NCBI GenBank assembly: GCA_048213135.1
Contig: PS015054.1
Location: 421,988-485,987 of the forward strand
Reading direction: 5' to 3'
Source: Reclinomonas americana ATCC 50394
Taxonomy: Eukaryota; Jakobida; Jakobea; Jakobida
Length of the DNA: 64,000 nucleotides
Part shown: positions 62,301 to 64,000 of the stretch, piece after piece
Position numbering within the stretch: the stretch's first letter is position 1
How the letters are laid out: each line of letters starts with the position of its first letter
Notes under the pieces: model-generated
Databases searched by the model: none
The model's input: the letters and a program-made list of their open reading frames with translations, nothing else
Told to the model about the DNA's origin: nothing
Position numbers and translations under genes: made by a program

Positions 62301-62585
62301 NNNNNNNNNNNNNNNNNNNNNNNNNNNNNNNNNNNNNNNGTTGCTCACTCATTCACGCACAGCACCGGCCGGTGGCGGCGGTCGTGGTGCTCTGCTGGCC
62401 TCCATTCGTGGCGGTGCCACACTGAAGAAGGTCACTCCACCCGACGACTCGCCCAAGATTCGCCCTGGCGCAGGCGGCGGTGGTGGCGGCGGTGGCGGTG
62501 GTGGTGGCGGCGGTGGTGCTGCAGGCCGCGGACGCGGAGCCCCAATGAGCATGGCCGACGAGCTCGCCGCTCGTCTCCAGCGACG
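58996..62585 (+). CDS. WH2/polyproline actin-nucleation-promoting-type protein (WASP/WAVE/WASH-like), interrupted by gaps
   Basis: The proposed first exon (58996-59016) encodes MSLQEIL with a GTGAGTG donor. The next exon starts at 59420 (TMAVHVTSLGQAFSEMMSSQ) and reads as a coiled coil, then RIRLSREAAGLGELDKLR and a basic patch RARRRVPRGGKQVKLPPDR. After a C/T-rich intron of about 590 bp, CAVPEYADKSPYALNIPDME follows, then proline-rich exons with PPPPPPRQ and GPPPPPGPPPPPPPG runs. After gap 61614-62339 comes RGALLASIRGGATLKKV, a WH2 motif that binds G-actin, a poly-Gly run, and SMADELAARLQRR, similar in position to the segment after WH2 in WAVE/WASH proteins. Sequence stops at the gap 62586-63108, so any acidic/central Arp2/3-binding end and the stop are not visible. 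The exact family is undecided. Confidence 0.62.
59224..59366. repeat. (AG)n tract, 20-N gap, then (TC)n tract
   Basis: AGAGAG fills 59226-59264, N bases fill 59265-59284, and TCTCTC-rich sequence runs from 59285 to about 59366, inside the first intron of the WH2 gene. The strand switch makes a potential long hairpin centred on the gap. Confidence 0.9.
61614..62339. other. Assembly gap (726 N) within the WH2 gene
   Basis: N bases are flanked by proline-codon repeats on the left and an intron/exon border before the WH2 motif on the right. The missing DNA probably holds more polyproline sequence and an intron. Confidence 0.95.
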
Positions 62586-63108
62586 NNNNNNNNNNNNNNN
62601 NNNNNNNNNNNNNNNNNNNNNNNNNNNNNNNNNNNNNNNNNNNNNNNNNNNNNNNNNNNNNNNNNNNNNNNNNNNNNNNNNNNNNNNNNNNNNNNNNNNN
62701 NNNNNNNNNNNNNNNNNNNNNNNNNNNNNNNNNNNNNNNNNNNNNNNNNNNNNNNNNNNNNNNNNNNNNNNNNNNNNNNNNNNNNNNNNNNNNNNNNNNN
62801 NNNNNNNNNNNNNNNNNNNNNNNNNNNNNNNNNNNNNNNNNNNNNNNNNNNNNNNNNNNNNNNNNNNNNNNNNNNNNNNNNNNNNNNNNNNNNNNNNNNN
62901 NNNNNNNNNNNNNNNNNNNNNNNNNNNNNNNNNNNNNNNNNNNNNNNNNNNNNNNNNNNNNNNNNNNNNNNNNNNNNNNNNNNNNNNNNNNNNNNNNNNN
63001 NNNNNNNNNNNNNNNNNNNNNNNNNNNNNNNNNNNNNNNNNNNNNNNNNNNNNNNNNNNNNNNNNNNNNNNNNNNNNNNNNNNNNNNNNNNNNNNNNNNN
63101 NNNNNNNN
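62586..63108. other. Assembly gap (523 N) at the 3' part of the WH2 gene
   Basis: N bases follow directly after LQRR. The sequence after the gap (63109-63302) shows no recognisable domain and includes an early TAA in one frame, so the end of the WH2 gene is either inside the gap or just after it. Confidence 0.95.
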
Positions 63109-63302
63109 CAACGGCTAAGCATCAGAGAAGCGAGAGGGAAACTCCCCGGACCATTGTGTGCGTGTCTCCTCTCGTGTGTTTTGTCATTTTTTCTCTCCCG
63201 CCAATGAACGCCGCTGCTGCTGCTGCTGCTACTGATGCTTGTGCTCACAACACGCTCCTGTATTCACATTCTTGCTTGGACCCTCCCCAACAGTCGCTTC
63301 TA

Positions 63303-63509
63303 TTACTCCTCTTCCTCCTCCGCTGGTGGAATGTCTTTTTCGAACCGGAACGAGTCCTCGACCTCCATGGCCCACGGGAACTTGTCCATCAGCGTCTTGG
63401 CAAAAATCTTCTTGATTGGCACACCGTGTTTCTTGCACCACGCCACAGTGATGCGCGGGTCCAGATAATTGATCTTGGACGTGCCGAGAGCCACCGTCTT
63501 GTTGGTTTC
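63303..63509 (-). CDS. TOP1: DNA topoisomerase I (type IB), last exon
   Basis: This exon encodes the C-terminal domain of eukaryotic topoisomerase IB, which relaxes supercoils by transient single-strand cleavage. [20 protein letters not shown] contains the active-site Tyr, and [19 protein letters not shown] then [12 protein letters not shown] matches the family end (human FAWAIDMADEDYEF). Here the protein extends with [12 protein letters not shown] before TAA at 63303-63305. An acceptor CACCAG directly precedes the exon at 63510. The upstream exons lie beyond 63510, mostly outside the window. Confidence 0.92.
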   Translation of the reverse strand, partial: ETNKTVALGTSKINYLDPRITVAWCKKHGVPIKKIFAKTLMDKFPWAMEVEDSFRFEKDIPPAEEEEE

Positions 63510-64000
63510 CTGGTGGAAAGGGAGAGAGAGTGGAATTCAGAAGGAAATGCGAAAGACGAAAGATGCTCTCAGAGCACGCTCAATCTACAGATATCTTTCA
63601 CAACACTGCAATATGACACGGTTATCACATTCCTGCTTAGGATAGACAGAGAGCATCTCCCAGTTTGCGCCTTCTACTCTCTGCCACTCTCACACAGAAA
63701 TTCCATGACTGTCATAGAATCGTGTACAACCTCACCACAACATCAGGGAGAGAGAGAGGGAGAGGGAGAGAGCCAGACGGACAGACCTCATTAAACACGT
63801 CTCGCCAGGACAAAAAGACAGAAAGAGAGACAAAGACGGAGCATCGATCGCACCGTACTCATCTGCGCCACATCTTCTTATCGAGTGGCAGCAACTCACA
63901 TCCAAACACAGGCACCAGAAAACCTCATGGCCAGAAAGACCCCAGAAAAATGTAATCAAATTGTCTCACCAGGAACTAGCAAAACAAATAGAGAGCATCA
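63510..64000. other. Probable long TOP1 intron or unresolved sequence
   Basis: This 490-bp stretch upstream of the last TOP1 exon is AT-richer than usual for the window and has GAGAGAGGGAGAGG repeats at 63747-63772. No conserved topoisomerase segment is visible on the minus strand. It is probably an unusually long intron. Confidence 0.4.

Noticed and set aside
63732-63959. Minus-strand frame upstream of the TOP1 last exon as another TOP1 exon
   Set aside because: The translation (Cys/Ser/Leu-rich) matches no TOP1 segment expected before the ALGTSK block.

Overview
The window is nuclear DNA from a unicellular, heterotrophic eukaryote. The genes are split by many short GT-AG introns (about 40-150 bp, often starting in GT repeats and ending in CT-rich tracts), the standard genetic code is used (TAA and TGA stops), coding regions look GC-rich by eye, and spacers and introns are full of (GT)n, (CA)n and (GA/CT)n microsatellites. 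Dynactin subunit 3, a WH2/polyproline actin-nucleation-type protein, a giant IQ-motif protein and a gamma-secretase-activating-protein homologue suggest an opisthokont, apusomonad, amoebozoan or similar lineage. I cannot name the species. Four N gaps show this is a draft scaffold.

Layout. 1-527 (+): end of a gene with an m-AAA-protease-type FtsH_ext domain. 592-5823 (-): GSAP homologue. 5902-12417 (+): XRN2/RAT1 exoribonuclease. 12600-16179 (+): CTP synthase. 16322-16779 (-): CMC1 twin-CX9C protein. 16989-18851 (+): TPR protein. 18975-22077 (-): mitochondrial EF-G. 22398-25246 (-): GH18 chitinase. 25572-28635 (+): chitin-type lytic polysaccharide monooxygenase (LPMO). 28813-33718 (+): coiled-coil protein. 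33829-44865 (-): giant TPR/IQ protein. 45208-49069 (+): pseudophosphatase with low-complexity tail. 49402-50344 (-): p24 cargo receptor. 50496-51958 (+): TAD3/ADAT3. 52001-52567 (-): end of dihydroxyacetone kinase. 53334-53367 (-): first exon of UDP-glucose dehydrogenase. 54112-56293 (-): ubiquitin-like/RING/kinase fusion. 56393-57957 (-): dynactin subunit 3. 58996 to about 62585 (+): WH2/polyproline protein broken by gaps. 63303-63509 (-): last exon of DNA topoisomerase I.

Most neighbours lie in alternating, tightly packed orientation. Convergent ends are 42-143 bp apart in most pairs, and divergent starts share spacers of about 80-340 bp, so several promoters are probably bidirectional.

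The strongest candidate for a functional unit is the divergent chitinase/LPMO pair at 22398-28635. A secreted hydrolase and a secreted copper oxidase share one spacer and the same accessory modules: a Pro-Thr linker, a Cys-rich module, cadherin-like repeats and a C-terminal CBM19-like module. The LPMO gene has recently multiplied one exon-plus-intron unit. The other unusual architecture is the ubiquitin-like/RING/kinase fusion at 54112-56293. Exon joins were inferred by eye from splice signals and reading frame, so internal boundaries are approximate unless stated.
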